Below, piece by piece: positions 17,332-26,187 of a DNA stretch of 64,000 nt. The position numbers were made by a program, and so were the translations under genes. The stretch is taken from NCBI RefSeq assembly GCF_014650575.1, contig NZ_BMVF01000028.1, forward strand, positions 1 through 64,000. The letters run 5' to 3'. Every line of letters starts with the position of its first letter. Position 1 is the stretch's first letter. A model generated the notes under the pieces. It was not told the DNA's origin. It saw only the letters and a list, made by a program, of their open reading frames with translations, and did no database searches. The DNA comes from Streptomyces naganishii JCM 4654 (GTDB taxonomy: Bacteria > Actinomycetota > Actinomycetes > Streptomycetales > Streptomycetaceae).

Positions 17332-17937
17332 ATGGCTGGACCCCAGCGCCGCGGTGGCGGTGCCGGTGGCGGCGAGCGGCGGGACCGGAAGGGCCGTGAC
17401 GGCGGCGCAGCTGCCGCCGAGAAGACCGCGTACGTTGAGCGCGTCGTCGCGATCAACCGCGTCGCCAAGGTTGTGAAGGGTGGTCGTCGCTTCAGCTTCA
17501 CCGCGCTGGTCGTGGTGGGCGACGGTGACGGCACCGTGGGTGTCGGATACGGCAAGGCCAAGGAGGTGCCGGCCGCCATCGCCAAGGGCGTTGAGGAGGC
17601 CAAGAAGCACTTCTTCAAGGTCCCCCGGATCCAGGGCACCATCCCGCACCCGATCCAGGGTGAGAAGGCTGCCGGCGTCGTGCTGCTCAAGCCCGCGTCC
17701 CCCGGTACCGGCGTTATCGCCGGTGGTCCGGTGCGCGCCGTGCTCGAGTGCGCCGGTATCCACGACGTGCTGTCGAAGTCGCTCGGCTCCGACAACGCGA
17801 TCAACATCGTGCACGCGACCGTGGAGGCCCTCAAGGGCCTGCAGCGTCCCGAGGAGATCGCGGCCCGCCGCGGTCTGCCGCTCGAGGACGTCGCCCCCGC
17901 GGCCCTGCTGCGTGCGCGTGCCGGGGCGGGTGCGTAA
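17332..17937 (+). CDS. rpsE: 30S ribosomal protein S5
   Basis: 201 residues. The double-stranded RNA-binding domain (YVERVVAINRVAKVVKGGRR) and the C-terminal domain are complete. Compared with E. coli (167 residues) it has a Gly/Arg-rich N-terminal extension of about 30 residues and a short Ala-rich tail. It shapes the mRNA entry site and decoding fidelity. Confidence 0.98.
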   Translation: MAGPQRRGGGAGGGERRDRKGRDGGAAAAEKTAYVERVVAINRVAKVVKGGRRFSFTALVVVGDGDGTVGVGYGKAKEVPAAIAKGVEEAKKHFFKVPRIQGTIPHPIQGEKAAGVVLLKPASPGTGVIAGGPVRAVLECAGIHDVLSKSLGSDNAINIVHATVEALKGLQRPEEIAARRGLPLEDVAPAALLRARAGAGA

Positions 17938-17939
17938 TC

Positions 17940-18122
17940 GTGGCGCAGCTCAAGATCACGCAGACGAAGTCCTACATCGGCAGCAAGCAGAACCACCGTG
18001 ACACCCTGCGTTCCCTGGGCCTCAAGCGCCTGGGCGACGTGGTCGTCAAGGAGGACCGCCCCGAGTTCCGCGGCATGGTGCACACCGTCCGCCACCTCGT
18101 GACGGTCGAGGAGGTCGACTGA
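17940..18122 (+). CDS. rpmD: 50S ribosomal protein L30
   Basis: 60 residues from a GTG two bases after the rpsE stop: AQLKITQTKSYIGSKQNHRDTL then the conserved RSLGLKRLGD. Its short length is normal. It binds 23S rRNA near the 5S region. Confidence 0.97.
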   Translation: MAQLKITQTKSYIGSKQNHRDTLRSLGLKRLGDVVVKEDRPEFRGMVHTVRHLVTVEEVD

Positions 18123-18124
18123 TC

Positions 18125-18580
18125 ATGGCGGAGCAGAACCCGCTGAAGATCCACAACCTCCGTCCCGCCCCGGGCGCCAAGACCGCCAAGACCCGTGTCG
18201 GTCGTGGTGAGGCGTCGAAGGGTAAGACGGCCGGTCGTGGTACGAAGGGCACCAAGGCCCGCTACCAGGTTCCGGAGCGCTTCGAGGGCGGCCAGATGCC
18301 GCTGCACATGCGCCTCCCGAAGCTGAAGGGCTTCAAGAACCCGTTCAAGACCGAGTACCAGGTCGTGAACCTCGACAAGCTGGCCGCGCTCTACCCCGAG
18401 GGTGGCGAGGTCACGGTCGAGGACCTGGTCGCCAAGGGCGCCGTTCGCAAGAACAGCCTGGTCAAGGTCCTGGGCCAGGGCGAGGTCTCCGTGGCGCTGC
18501 AGGTGACGGTCGACGCCGTCTCCGGCTCCGCCAAGGAGAAGATCACCGCCGCCGGCGGTTCGGTCACCGAGCTCGTCTGA
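18125..18580 (+). CDS. rplO: 50S ribosomal protein L15
   Basis: 151 residues. The Gly/Lys/Arg-rich N-terminal arm (RVGRGEASKGKTAGRGTKG) and the C-terminal domain with KITAAGGSVTEL are typical. It is a late assembly protein. It starts two bases after rpmD and is followed by a very stable hairpin. Confidence 0.98.
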   Translation: MAEQNPLKIHNLRPAPGAKTAKTRVGRGEASKGKTAGRGTKGTKARYQVPERFEGGQMPLHMRLPKLKGFKNPFKTEYQVVNLDKLAALYPEGGEVTVEDLVAKGAVRKNSLVKVLGQGEVSVALQVTVDAVSGSAKEKITAAGGSVTELV

Positions 18581-18615
18581 GTCTCTCAGGCGCCTCGATG
18601 ACGTAAACCATCCCG

Positions 18616-18648
18616 ACCGGGGATACCTCACAATGAGGTATCCCCGGT
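18616..18648 (+). terminator. perfect 15-bp hairpin between rplO and secY
   Basis: ACCGGGGATACCTCA, loop CAA, TGAGGTATCCCCGGT; two more pairs (one G-T) extend it to 18614-18650. There is no U-run after it. It likely terminates or attenuates spc-operon transcription before secY, or is a processing site. Confidence 0.55.
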
Positions 18649-18678
18649 TGGTCGTTCCTAGGGGGGCAGTGTCGCCGG

Positions 18679-18684
18679 TAAGGT
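18679..18684 (+). promoter_or_regulatory. possible -10 box of a secY promoter
   Basis: TAAGGT, 77 bases before the secY GTG and just after the hairpin. No good -35 at the right spacing, so this is tentative. Confidence 0.3.
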
Positions 18685-18760
18685 GGCCTGCACTGCTCTT
18701 TTCATCGAACCTCAAGACCGTCACCCTTGACGCACTTGCGCGGGGGTCGCAGGAGGCACC

Positions 18761-20074
18761 GTGCTCACCGGCTTCGCCCGGGCGTTCAGGACGCCCGACC
18801 TGCGCAAGAAGCTGCTCTTCACACTCGGCATCATCGTGGTGTACCGCCTCGGTACGCACATTCCGATCCCGGGCGTCAACTACAAGGCCGTCCAGACGTG
18901 TGTGACCGAGGCCTCCGGCAACCAGGGCCTGTTCGGTCTCGTCAACATGTTCAGCGGCGGCGCGCTGCTCCAGATCACGGTCTTCGCGCTCGGGATCATG
19001 CCGTACATCACGGCGAGCATCATCCTCCAGCTGCTGACCGTGGTGATCCCGCGCCTGGAAGCCCTCAAGAAGGAGGGCCAGGCCGGCACCGCGAAGATCA
19101 CCCAGTACACCCGGTACCTGACGGTGGCGCTGGCCATCCTCCAGGGCACGGGCCTGGTCGCCACCGCCCGCAGCGGCGCGCTGTTCAGCGGCTGCACGGT
19201 CGCCGGCAACATCGTGCCGGACCGGGCGATCTTCTCGACGATCACCATGGTCGTCTGCATGACCGCGGGTACGGCCGTCGTGATGTGGCTCGGTGAGCTC
19301 ATCACCGACCGCGGCATCGGCAACGGCATGTCGATCCTGATGTTCATCTCGATCGCCGCGACCTTCCCGTCGGCGCTGTGGGCCATCAAGAAGCAGGGCA
19401 CCCTGGCCGGCGGCTGGATCGAGTTCGGCACGGTCATCCTGGTCGGCCTGGTCATGGTCGGTCTGGTCGTCTTCGTCGAGCAGGCCCAGCGCCGCATCCC
19501 GGTCCAGTACGCCAAGCGCATGATCGGCCGCCGTTCCTACGGCGGTACGTCGACGTACATCCCGCTCAAGGTGAACCAGGCGGGTGTGATTCCCGTCATC
19601 TTCGCCTCGTCGCTGCTCTACATTCCGGCGCTGGTCGCTCAGTTCTCCGGCGGCAACTCCGGGTGGAAGACCTGGGTCCAGCAGAATCTGACCAAGGGCG
19701 ATCACCCGATTTACATCACGATGTACTTCTTGCTCATCGTTTTCTTCGCGTTCTTCTACGTGGCGATCTCGTTCAACCCCGAGGAAGTCGCGGACAACAT
19801 GAAGAAGTATGGTGGCTTCATCCCGGGCATCCGGGCTGGCCGACCGACCGCTGAGTACCTGTCGTACGTGCTCAACCGGATCACCTGGCCGGGTTCGCTG
19901 TACCTGGGTCTGATCGCTCTCGTGCCAACAATGGCGTTGGTCGGGTTCGGCGCAAGCCAGAACTTCCCCTTCGGCGGGACCAGCATCCTGATCATCGTGG
20001 GTGTCGGCCTCGAGACGGTGAAGCAGATCGAGAGCCAGCTCCAGCAGCGCAATTACGAAGGGTTCCTCCGCTGA
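18761..20074 (+). CDS. secY: protein translocase subunit SecY
   Basis: 437 residues, ten membrane helices; the channel of the Sec translocon with SecE and SecG. The first helix follows MLTGFARAFRTPDLRKKLLFTLG, and the conserved loop RIPVQYAKRMIGRR lies between helices 6 and 7. GTG start with AGGAGG five bases upstream. The stop overlaps the adk start (TGATG). Confidence 0.98.
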   Translation: MLTGFARAFRTPDLRKKLLFTLGIIVVYRLGTHIPIPGVNYKAVQTCVTEASGNQGLFGLVNMFSGGALLQITVFALGIMPYITASIILQLLTVVIPRLEALKKEGQAGTAKITQYTRYLTVALAILQGTGLVATARSGALFSGCTVAGNIVPDRAIFSTITMVVCMTAGTAVVMWLGELITDRGIGNGMSILMFISIAATFPSALWAIKKQGTLAGGWIEFGTVILVGLVMVGLVVFVEQAQRRIPVQYAKRMIGRRSYGGTSTYIPLKVNQAGVIPVIFASSLLYIPALVAQFSGGNSGWKTWVQQNLTKGDHPIYITMYFLLIVFFAFFYVAISFNPEEVADNMKKYGGFIPGIRAGRPTAEYLSYVLNRITWPGSLYLGLIALVPTMALVGFGASQNFPFGGTSILIIVGVGLETVKQIESQLQQRNYEGFLR

Positions 20075-20736
20075 TGCGAATCGTCCTCGTCGGCCCGCCG
20101 GGTGCCGGTAAGGGAACGCAGGCCGTCCGCCTGGCCGAGAAGCTGCGCATTCCGCACATCTCCACGGGCGACCTGTTCCGCGCCAACATCAGCCGGCAGA
20201 CGGAGCTCGGCAAGCTCGCGAAGTCCTACATGGACGCAGGCAACCTGGTGCCCGACGAGGTCACCATCGCCATGGCCAAGGACCGCATGGAGCAGCCGGA
20301 CGCCGAGAACGGCTTCCTGCTGGACGGTTTCCCGCGCAACGTCTCGCAGGCCGAGGCGCTGGACGAACTGCTCGAGGGCGAGGGCATCAAGCTCGACGCG
20401 GTGCTCGACCTCGAGGTGCCCGAGGAAGAGGTCGTGAAGCGGATCGCCGGCCGGCGCATCTGCCGCAAGGACTCCTCGCACGTCTTCCACGTGACGTACA
20501 GCCGGCCGAAGGTCGAGGGCGTCTGCGACGTCTGCGGCGGCGAGCTCTACCAGCGCGACGACGACTCCGAGGACACCGTCCGCAAGCGGCTGGAGGTCTA
20601 CCACACGCAGACCGAGCCGATCATCGACTACTACAAGGCGCAGGGGCTGGTCGTGACGATCTCCGCCCTGGGCCCGGTGGACGAGATCACGCGGCGCGCG
20701 CTGGAGGCACTCAAGCGCGAGGACGCCACCCAGTAG
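20074..20736 (+). CDS. adk: adenylate kinase
   Basis: 220 residues; catalyses AMP + ATP = 2 ADP. The P-loop GPPGAGKGT is at 7-15, the AMP-binding FPRNVSQAE near 88, and the long LID region is present. The LID has one Cys-x-x-Cys pair (CDVC) and a single Cys on the opposite strand, so a full four-Cys zinc site is not formed. Coupled to secY by a one-base overlap; the secY-adk-map order is conserved. Confidence 0.98.
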   Translation: MRIVLVGPPGAGKGTQAVRLAEKLRIPHISTGDLFRANISRQTELGKLAKSYMDAGNLVPDEVTIAMAKDRMEQPDAENGFLLDGFPRNVSQAEALDELLEGEGIKLDAVLDLEVPEEEVVKRIAGRRICRKDSSHVFHVTYSRPKVEGVCDVCGGELYQRDDDSEDTVRKRLEVYHTQTEPIIDYYKAQGLVVTISALGPVDEITRRALEALKREDATQ

Positions 20737-20752
20737 TCTCCGCGCAGCTCTC

Positions 20753-20782
20753 AGCCGCGGTTCCCGGTCGGGGGCCGCGGCT
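20753..20782 (+). terminator. hairpin after adk
   Basis: AGCCGCGG pairs with CCGCGGCT across a 14-base loop. There is no U-run. A TATCGT box at 20811-20816 just downstream may be a -10 for map. Confidence 0.35.
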
Positions 20783-20860
20783 GTGCTGTGGGGGCGGGCG
20801 CGGGCCCCCGTATCGTTGGAAGAGTCCGAGCTTCCCGGTCCCAGAAAGGCCGTAGTCCCC

Positions 20861-21697
20861 ATGGTGCAGATCAAGTCCCCCGAGCAGATCGCCAAGATGC
20901 GTGCGGCGGGGCTGGTCGTCGCCGCGATCCACGCGGCCACGCGGGAGGCGGCGGTGCCCGGCGCGACCACGAAGGACCTGGACCAGGTGGCGCGCAAGGT
21001 GCTCGCCGACCACGGCGCCAAGCCGAACTTCCTCGGCTACGGCGGTTTCCCGGCGACGATCTGCACCTCGGTGAACGAGGTCGTGGTCCACGGCATCCCC
21101 TCCGACGAGGTCGTCCTCAAGGACGGCGACGTCATCTCCATCGACTGCGGCGCGATCGTGGACGGCTGGCACGGGGACGCGGCGTACACCGCGTTCGTCG
21201 GCTCCGGTCACGCCCCTGAGCTGATCGAGCTCTCCCGGGTGACCGAGGAGTCGATGTGGGCCGGCATCGCGGCGATGAAGCAGGGCAACCGGCTCGTCGA
21301 CATCTCGCGCGCGGTCGAGACGTACATCCGCCGCCAGCCCAAGCCCGGCGGCGGCCGCTACGGCATCATCGAGGACTACGGCGGCCACGGCATCGGCACC
21401 GAGATGCACATGGACCCGCACCTGCTGAACTACGTCGACCGCCGCCGCGGCAAGGGCCCCAAGCTGGTCCCCGGCTTCTGCCTCGCCATCGAGCCCATGG
21501 TCTCCCTGGGCACCCCGAAGACCCGGGTGCTGGACGACGAGTGGACGGTCATCACCACGGACGGCACCTGGTCCTCCCACTGGGAGCACTCGGTGGCGCT
21601 CACCGAGGCGGGCCCCCTGGTCCTCACGGCCCCCGACGGCGGCAAGGCCAAGCTGGCGGAGCTCGGCGTGACGGCGGCCCCGGATCCGCTGGCGTAA
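20861..21697 (+). CDS. map: type I methionine aminopeptidase
   Basis: 278 residues; removes the initiator Met from nascent proteins, using two metal ions. Ligands are visible in DVISIDCGAIVDGWHGDAAYT (two Asp), GGHGIGTEMH (His), AIEPM (Glu) and SSHWEHSVALTE (Glu). The start at ATG 20861 (MVQIKSPEQIAKMR) follows AGAAAGG. The open frame to 20783 has no conserved sequence. Confidence 0.97.
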   Translation: MVQIKSPEQIAKMRAAGLVVAAIHAATREAAVPGATTKDLDQVARKVLADHGAKPNFLGYGGFPATICTSVNEVVVHGIPSDEVVLKDGDVISIDCGAIVDGWHGDAAYTAFVGSGHAPELIELSRVTEESMWAGIAAMKQGNRLVDISRAVETYIRRQPKPGGGRYGIIEDYGGHGIGTEMHMDPHLLNYVDRRRGKGPKLVPGFCLAIEPMVSLGTPKTRVLDDEWTVITTDGTWSSHWEHSVALTEAGPLVLTAPDGGKAKLAELGVTAAPDPLA

Positions 21698-21752
21698 GGA
21701 TCACCCGCACGGGGCAGAATCCTGCGATTCGTGTTTCCTGGTGCGCTGGCGT

Positions 21753-21758
21753 AGACTG
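21753..21758 (+). promoter_or_regulatory. possible -10 box before infA
   Basis: TAGACT, about 100 bases before the infA start; a weak TTCGTG lies 18 bases upstream. Confidence 0.4.
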
Positions 21759-21858
21759 ACTCGTCGGCTCTCGTGCACCCGCATGCCTGCATGCCCCCGT
21801 GAGGGGAAAAGGGGAACGCCCGAGAGTCGATCAAGGTAGTCGATTCGAAGGGCGAAGC

Positions 21859-22080
21859 GTGGCCAAGAAGCAAGGTGCCATCGAGATCGAGGGCACTGTC
21901 GTCGAGTCTCTGCCGAACGCCATGTTCAAGGTCGAGCTCCAGAACGGCCACCAGGTCCTGGCACACATCAGCGGCAAGATGCGCATGCACTACATCCGCA
22001 TCCTCCCTGACGACCGGGTCGTGGTGGAGCTGTCTCCGTACGACCTGACGCGTGGCCGGATCGTCTACCGGTACAAGTAG
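21859..22080 (+). CDS. infA: translation initiation factor IF-1
   Basis: 73 residues, a single S1/OB domain: MAKKQGAIEIEGTVVESLPN through YDLTRGRIVYRYK. It binds the 30S A site during initiation. GTG start at 21859 with GAAGGGCGAAGC upstream. It begins the infA-rpmJ-rpsM-rpsK-rpoA-rplQ group. Confidence 0.98.
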   Translation: MAKKQGAIEIEGTVVESLPNAMFKVELQNGHQVLAHISGKMRMHYIRILPDDRVVVELSPYDLTRGRIVYRYK

Positions 22081-22159
22081 ATCTTGCCCACGTCCCGCGA
22101 CCGCAGCGCAAGCCGCGCCGTGGGGCCGCCGGCAACTGACCCGGAGAACCTCACATCCC

Positions 22160-22273
22160 ATGAAGGTCAAGCCGAGCGTCAAGAAGATCTGCGACAAGTG
22201 CAGGGTGATCCGCCGTCACGGGCGGGTCATGGTCATCTGCGAGAACCCGCGCCACAAGCAGCGCCAGGGCTGA
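22160..22273 (+). CDS. rpmJ: 50S ribosomal protein L36, zinc-binding form
   Basis: 37 residues: MKVKPSVKKICDKCRVIRRH then GRVMVICENPRHKQRQG. The zinc ligands Cys11, Cys14, Cys27 and His32 are all present (C+ form). It is the smallest 50S protein. Between infA and rpsM, the conserved place. Confidence 0.97.
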   Translation: MKVKPSVKKICDKCRVIRRHGRVMVICENPRHKQRQG

Positions 22274-22473
22274 CGCACGAACGACCGTTCCCTCTGCACC
22301 TCCATCGCAGAGATTCGCGCGACGCGAGCTGAATATGTTCATACGCAGGGCCCGGACCTGAGCCATCAGGTCTGACACCCCCGGTTCGGAGGCCGGGGAC
22401 CCGGTTCGTACCTCGTACGGCGGCCGGGACACGGTCCTGCGGAAGACCTCCGAAGATCAACTGGAGCCATTGA

Positions 22474-22854
22474 ATGGCACGCGTTTCCGGTGTTGACATC
22501 CCGCGCGAAAAGCGCGTGGAGGTCGCCCTCACCTACGTGTTCGGCATCGGCCGGACCCTGTCCCAGCAGACGCTGGCCGCCACCGGCATCGACCCGAACA
22601 CCCGCGTCCGCGACCTGAGCGAAGAGCAGCTCGTCGCGATCCGCGAGTACGTCGACAACAACATCAAGACCGAGGGTGACCTCCGTCGCGAGATCCAGGC
22701 CGACATCCGCCGCAAGGTGGAGATCGGCTGCTACCAGGGCCTGCGTCACCGCCGTGGCCTGCCCGTCCGCGGTCAGCGCACCAGCACCAACGCCCGTACC
22801 CGCAAGGGCCCGCGTCGCGCCATCGCCGGCAAGAAGAAGCCGGGCAAGAAGTAG
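22474..22854 (+). CDS. rpsM: 30S ribosomal protein S13
   Basis: 126 residues. It sits in the 30S head and contacts S19 and P-site tRNA. ARVSGVDIPREKRVEVALTY and the basic tail RKGPRRAIAGKKKPGKK are typical. The 200-base gap before it holds no gene; it contains a CCCCGG/CCGGGG pair near 22380. Confidence 0.98.
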   Translation: MARVSGVDIPREKRVEVALTYVFGIGRTLSQQTLAATGIDPNTRVRDLSEEQLVAIREYVDNNIKTEGDLRREIQADIRRKVEIGCYQGLRHRRGLPVRGQRTSTNARTRKGPRRAIAGKKKPGKK

Positions 22855-22923
22855 TCCGCAGCGACTCTCGCCTTCCAGCGGTCTTCGCTGTAGGACCGAC
22901 CACCTCCCGTAGGAGTTTTCGAC

Positions 22924-23328
22924 ATGCCCCCCAAGGGACGTCAGGGCGCTGCCAAGAAGGTGCGCCGCAAGGAAAAGAAGAACGTCGCTCACGGCCACGC
23001 GCACATCAAGAGCACGTTCAACAACACCATCGTTTCGATCACCGACCCGAGCGGCAACGTGATCTCCTGGGCCTCCGCCGGCCACGTCGGCTTCAAGGGC
23101 TCCCGGAAGTCCACGCCGTTCGCCGCGCAGATGGCCGCCGAGTCGGCCGCCCGCCGCGCCCAGGAGCACGGCATGCGCAAGGTCGACGTGTTCGTCAAGG
23201 GCCCGGGCTCCGGTCGTGAGACCGCGATCCGCTCCCTGCAGGCCACGGGCCTCGAGGTCGGCTCCATCCAGGACGTCACCCCGACCCCGCACAACGGCTG
23301 CCGTCCGCCCAAGCGCCGCCGCGTCTGA
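22924..23328 (+). CDS. rpsK: 30S ribosomal protein S11
   Basis: 134 residues; part of the 30S platform. HGHAHIKSTFNNTIVSITD and the tail TPTPHNGCRPPKRRRV identify it. TAGGAG precedes the ATG. The next gene is rpoA; rpsD is not here. Confidence 0.98.
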   Translation: MPPKGRQGAAKKVRRKEKKNVAHGHAHIKSTFNNTIVSITDPSGNVISWASAGHVGFKGSRKSTPFAAQMAAESAARRAQEHGMRKVDVFVKGPGSGRETAIRSLQATGLEVGSIQDVTPTPHNGCRPPKRRRV

Positions 23329-23355
23329 CGCGACGCCGCTTTCGCGGCTGGTTCC

Positions 23356-23389
23356 GGGCGGTACGGCACCTGCGGGCGCCGTACCGCCC
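23356..23389 (+). terminator. 12-bp hairpin between rpsK and rpoA
   Basis: GGGCGGTACGGC pairs perfectly with GCCGTACCGCCC over a 10-base loop. No U-run. It occupies the place where rpsD stands in many other bacteria. Confidence 0.45.
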
Positions 23390-23480
23390 GTACCCTTGCA
23401 GTACCCGCACTTTTCCACGGGTGCGGTTTCCGTCGGACGTCAAATAGCGGGCGTCCACGAAAGAAGGATCTGATCCACAC

Positions 23481-24503
23481 ATGCTGATCGCTCAGCGCCC
23501 CTCGTTGACCGAAGAGGTCGTCGACGAGTTCCGCTCCCGGTTCGTGATCGAGCCGCTGGAGCCGGGCTTCGGCTACACCCTCGGCAACTCGCTCCGCCGC
23601 ACCCTCCTGTCGTCGATCCCCGGTGCCGCTGTCACCAGCATCCGCATCGACGGCGTCCTGCACGAGTTCACCACCGTGCCGGGCGTCAAGGAGGACGTCA
23701 CCGACCTGATCCTCAACATCAAGCAGCTGGTCGTCTCCTCGGAGCACGACGAGCCGGTCGTGATGTACCTGCGCAAGCAGGGCCCGGGTCTGGTCACCGC
23801 CGCCGACATCGCGCCCCCGGCCGGTGTCGAGGTGCACAACCCCGACCTGGTCCTCGCCACGCTCAACGGCAAGGGCAAGCTGGAGATGGAGCTGACCGTC
23901 GAGCGCGGTCGCGGCTACGTCTCCGCCGTGCAGAACAAGCAGGTGGGCCAGGAGATCGGCCGTATCCCGGTCGACTCCATCTACTCGCCGGTGCTCAAGG
24001 TCACGTACAAGGTCGAGGCCACGCGTGTCGAGCAGCGCACCGACTTCGACAAGCTGATCGTCGACGTCGAGACCAAGCAGGCCATGCGTCCGCGTGACGC
24101 CATGGCGTCGGCCGGCAAGACCCTGGTCGAGCTGTTCGGTCTGGCCCGCGAGCTCAACATCGACGCCGAGGGCATCGACATGGGCCCGTCCCCCACGGAC
24201 GCCGCCCTGGCCGCCGACCTCGCGCTGCCGATCGAGGAGCTGGAGCTCACGGTCCGCTCCTACAACTGCCTCAAGCGCGAGGGCATCCACTCCGTGGGTG
24301 AGCTCGTGGCCCGTTCCGAGGCCGACCTGCTGGACATCCGCAACTTCGGTGCGAAGTCCATCGACGAGGTCAAGGCGAAGCTGGCCGGCATGGGCCTGGC
24401 CCTCAAGGACAGCCCGCCCGGATTCGACCCGACCGCCGCTGCCGACGCCTTCGGCGCCGACGACGACGCGGACGCGGGTTTCGTGGAGACCGAGCAGTAC
24501 TGA
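23481..24503 (+). CDS. rpoA: RNA polymerase alpha subunit
   Basis: 340 residues. The N-terminal domain (about 1-230; FIVEPLEPGFGYTLGNSLRR-type start) dimerises and assembles the core. The C-terminal domain (about 250-315; LELTVRSYNCLKREGIHSVG) binds upstream DNA and activators. The tail is acidic (ADDDADAGFVETEQY). AGAAGGA lies before the ATG. Confidence 0.98.
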   Translation: MLIAQRPSLTEEVVDEFRSRFVIEPLEPGFGYTLGNSLRRTLLSSIPGAAVTSIRIDGVLHEFTTVPGVKEDVTDLILNIKQLVVSSEHDEPVVMYLRKQGPGLVTAADIAPPAGVEVHNPDLVLATLNGKGKLEMELTVERGRGYVSAVQNKQVGQEIGRIPVDSIYSPVLKVTYKVEATRVEQRTDFDKLIVDVETKQAMRPRDAMASAGKTLVELFGLARELNIDAEGIDMGPSPTDAALAADLALPIEELELTVRSYNCLKREGIHSVGELVARSEADLLDIRNFGAKSIDEVKAKLAGMGLALKDSPPGFDPTAAADAFGADDDADAGFVETEQY

Positions 24504-24514
24504 TCTCCACAGCC

Positions 24515-24543
24515 TCCGGGGTCCGCGTCACGCGGACCCCGGA
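24515..24543 (+). terminator. perfect 13-bp hairpin between rpoA and rplQ
   Basis: TCCGGGGTCCGCG, loop TCA, CGCGGACCCCGGA. No U-run follows. It probably attenuates or marks a processing point between rpoA and rplQ. Confidence 0.5.
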
Positions 24544-24621
24544 TCTCTGACAGACAACCGTCTGCTCAGATACTGACCCCGGTACCTGACACGGCCGGGG
24601 CAGACACACAGGAGAAGAACA

Positions 24622-25128
24622 ATGCCGAAGCCCACCAAGGGTGCCCGTCTGGGCGGCAGCGCCGCGCACGAGAAGCTGCTCCTCGCGAACCTCGCGAAGT
24701 CGCTGTTCGAGCACGGCCGCATCACCACCACCGAGGCGAAGGCCCGCCGCCTGCGCCCGTACGCGGAGCGTCTGATCACCAAGGCGAAGAAGGGCGACCT
24801 TCACAACCGCCGCCAGGTGCTCCAGGTCATCACGGACAAGGGCATCGTGCACACGCTCTTCACCGAGATCGGCCCGCGCTACGAGAACCGTCCCGGTGGC
24901 TACACCCGCATCACCAAGATCGGCAACCGTCGTGGCGACAACGCGCCCATGGCGGTCATCGAGCTGGTCGAGGCGCTGACGGTGCAGCAGAAGGCCGTGG
25001 GTGAGGCCGAGGCCGCCACCAAGCGTGCGGTCAAGGAGGCCGACGAGGCCAAGGTCGAGGAGACCAAGGCCGAGGACGCCACCGAGGCTCCGGCCGAGGA
25101 GGCCGCCCAGGAGTCGAAGGACGCCTGA
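24622..25128 (+). CDS. rplQ: 50S ribosomal protein L17
   Basis: 168 residues. The core (1-120; PTKGARLGGSAAHEKLLLAN start) is normal. After it comes a roughly 45-residue Ala/Glu/Lys-rich tail, typical of actinobacterial L17. It lies near the tunnel exit. AGGAGAAG precedes the ATG. Confidence 0.98.
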   Translation: MPKPTKGARLGGSAAHEKLLLANLAKSLFEHGRITTTEAKARRLRPYAERLITKAKKGDLHNRRQVLQVITDKGIVHTLFTEIGPRYENRPGGYTRITKIGNRRGDNAPMAVIELVEALTVQQKAVGEAEAATKRAVKEADEAKVEETKAEDATEAPAEEAAQESKDA

Positions 25129-25145
25129 GGCACAACCTCGCGCTG

Positions 25146-25177
25146 AGCGGGTCCGTCCCTTCGGGGGCGGGCCCGCT
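25146..25177 (+). terminator. terminator after rplQ
   Basis: AGCGGGTCCGTCCC, TTCG tetraloop, GGGGCGGGCCCGCT (two G-T pairs) then TTTCG. A stable intrinsic terminator for the ribosomal cluster. Confidence 0.7.
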
Positions 25178-25219
25178 TTCGCGTGTCCGCCGGGGGTACC
25201 GGCCTGAGAGGATCAGTAC

Positions 25220-26074
25220 GTGAGTGACGAAGTACAGCCCGGTCATGTCCGTGTCCGCCTCGACCTGTCCTACGACGGCGGCGGATTCCACGGCTGGGCC
25301 AAGCAGGCCGGCGGGAAGCGGACCGTGCAGGGGGAGATCGAGGACGCGCTGCGCACGGTCACGCGGTCGCGGGAGACGTACGAGCTGACGGTGGCCGGGC
25401 GGACCGACGCCGGGGTGCACGCGCGCGGCCAGGTGGCCCACGTGGACCTGCCCGAGGAGGTCTGGCGCGAGCACCACGAGAAGCTGCTCAAGCGGCTCGC
25501 CGGGCGCCTGCCCAGGGATGTGCGGGTGTGGGCGCTCCGGCCCGCTCCCAGCGGCTTCAACGCCCGTTTCTCGGCCGTCTGGCGCCGCTACGCCTACCGC
25601 GTCACCGACAACCCCGGCGGCGTCGACCCGCTGCTGCGCGGCCATGTGCTGTGGCACGACTGGCCGCTCGACGTGGACGCCATGAACGAGGCCGCCCGCG
25701 GCCTGCTGGGCGAGCACGACTTCGCCGCGTACTGCAAGAAGCGCGAGGGCGCCACCACCATCCGCACCCTCCAGGAGCTGAGCCTGGAGCGCGGGGACGA
25801 CGGGATCGTCACGGCCACCGTGCGCGCCGACGCCTTCTGCCACAACATGGTGCGCTCGCTCATCGGGGCCCTGCTGTTCGTCGGCGACGGGCACCGCGCG
25901 CCCGACTGGCCCGCCAAGGTGCTGGCCGCGGGCGTACGGGACTCAGCGGTGCACGTCGTACGGCCGCACGGGCTGACCCTGGAGGAGGTCGGCTACCCGG
26001 CCGACGAGCTGCTCGCCGCCCGCAGCAGCCAGGCGCGCAACAAGCGGACCCTGCCGGGGGCAGGCTGCTGCTGA
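25220..26074 (+). CDS. truA: tRNA pseudouridine(38-40) synthase
   Basis: 284 residues. It modifies positions 38-40 of the anticodon arm. The catalytic Asp63 is in AGRTDAGVHARGQV, and RYAYRV and CHNMVRSLIGALL follow in the usual order. GTG start at 25220 with GAGAGGA upstream. It follows the rplQ terminator, so it may have its own promoter. The tail (RNKRTLPGAGCC) is short and Cys-ended. Confidence 0.96.
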   Translation: MSDEVQPGHVRVRLDLSYDGGGFHGWAKQAGGKRTVQGEIEDALRTVTRSRETYELTVAGRTDAGVHARGQVAHVDLPEEVWREHHEKLLKRLAGRLPRDVRVWALRPAPSGFNARFSAVWRRYAYRVTDNPGGVDPLLRGHVLWHDWPLDVDAMNEAARGLLGEHDFAAYCKKREGATTIRTLQELSLERGDDGIVTATVRADAFCHNMVRSLIGALLFVGDGHRAPDWPAKVLAAGVRDSAVHVVRPHGLTLEEVGYPADELLAARSSQARNKRTLPGAGCC

Positions 26075-26187
26075 GCAGGGCCTTCGCGGCCGGCCGCGCC
26101 GCCCGTCACGGCTCGTGACGGTACGGATGCGGCCGCGCGGGAACTCGCCGTACTTACTTGCTGCCGTACGGCGAGAAAGGCGGTCCC

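Noticed and set aside
23329..23480. A hidden rpsD or other small gene between rpsK and rpoA
   Set aside because: Only 152 bases; S4 needs about 600. The gap holds a hairpin.
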